Shown one piece after another: positions 63,558-64,000 of a stretch of 64,000 nucleotides of DNA. The position numbers were made by a program, and so were the translations under genes. The first letter of the stretch is position 1. Each line of letters starts with the position of its first letter. The DNA is from Puccinellia tenuiflora (lineage: Eukaryota > Streptophyta > Magnoliopsida > Poales > Poaceae): the NCBI GenBank assembly GCA_012064385.1, contig QRDG01000025.1, forward strand, positions 450,392-514,391, read 5' to 3'. Under the pieces are notes generated by a model. The model saw only the letters and a program-made list of their open reading frames with translations. It was not told the origin of the DNA and did not search any database.

Positions 63558-64000
63558 TCAATAGGTTGTGAAGGAGGACATTGGAGACTTGGCTATCCTT
63601 GAAGAATTAAGGGATCTTCTTGATTATTATTTCCACAAGCCAAGTCATTTGGATTATATTATCATATCTCATATCCAATGCTCCTTCTTGCGGTAACTTA
63701 TATTTAAATTATATATACATTGAAAGTTGCTTGCTCCCTAGCATGTGTTAGTTTTGTTCCTAGCATGTGCTTGTATATGTCGTGCTTATTACTTACCTTG
63801 AGCAATCAAGTTTGTGTATGTTAATGTGCGCTCCATATATGTGTAAACTTTGTGTTGAGTCCTTATTGGATCTTGTGTTGATTTCAATGGGCTCTTTTGA
63901 GAGATTAATGGACTATCCCATTTTGGGGGAGTGATATGCTTTGTGCACTTCACTAACCTATAAATGTGTGTGTATGAGTAACACCACCTAGTATTGATAT
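63558..64000 (+). other. Start of non-coding 3' interior of second gag-only copy
   Basis: Closely matches 37395-37810, including CATTGAAAGTTGCTTGCTCC, GCATGTGTTAGTTTTGTTCC and the TTTTGGGGGAGTGATATGCT motif. No ORF. Runs off the window. Confidence 0.75.

Overview
This looks like intergenic DNA from a large grass genome, most likely a Triticeae species (wheat, barley or a relative). It consists almost entirely of nested transposable elements with sharp target-site duplications (TSDs), Stowaway-type MITEs, a CACTA transposon and LARD-like 4-kb LTRs. I find no complete host gene, tRNA, rRNA or CRISPR array. I also find no reverse transcriptase, integrase, RNase H or protease reading frame, so every LTR element visible here is non-autonomous, truncated or degenerate.

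Left third (1-27842). The 3' end of LTR element A (plus strand) ends in an LTR at 2589-10665. That LTR is split by a complete 6.3-kb non-autonomous LTR element (3420-9727, TSD GGGTA) that carries one very long orphan ORF. Element B is related to A and lies in the opposite orientation (10666-27842). B is interrupted twice: by a complete LARD-like element with 4-kb LTRs (11820-23197, minus strand, TSD CCAAT), and by a 2.8-kb unclassified DNA element (23336-26142) that encodes an acidic protein. The LARD itself holds a solo LTR (17211-18765, TSD TGGTC) and a 175-bp hAT-like MITE (19338-19512, 8-bp TSD).

Middle (27843-36190). This stretch holds DNA-transposon debris: a fold-back MITE, the relic 3' end of a PIF/Harbinger transposase, and a mariner/Stowaway-type TIR pair (30011-32682) enclosing an F-box gene fragment and a GTTACCC minisatellite. 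It also holds AT-rich and GC-rich repeats and one candidate terminal exon of unknown origin.

Right part (36192-64000). One family of gag-only, copia-like elements dominates. A single LTR (40602-46812) has a PPT and gag C-terminus on its left and a PBS and gag N-terminus on its right. It is interrupted by a CACTA element (40736-44501) whose own gene has an intron filled with covarying hairpins. Two spliced 'putative gypsy-type transposon' (Transposase_28-like) genes follow: a pseudogene (about 47497-50064, with related C-terminal exons to 51097) and an open four-exon gene (52113-55030) cut by an assembly N. A decayed LTR relic and a second copy of the gag-only element (from 58719) run to the window edge.

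The most notable structural signals are: (i) a TCG(N)GGACGA hairpin lying exactly 18 nt upstream of the 3' LTR in three different elements; (ii) CCGG-rich arrays just upstream of the LTR TATA box in different element types; (iii) tandem intronic hairpins whose arms covary between units.
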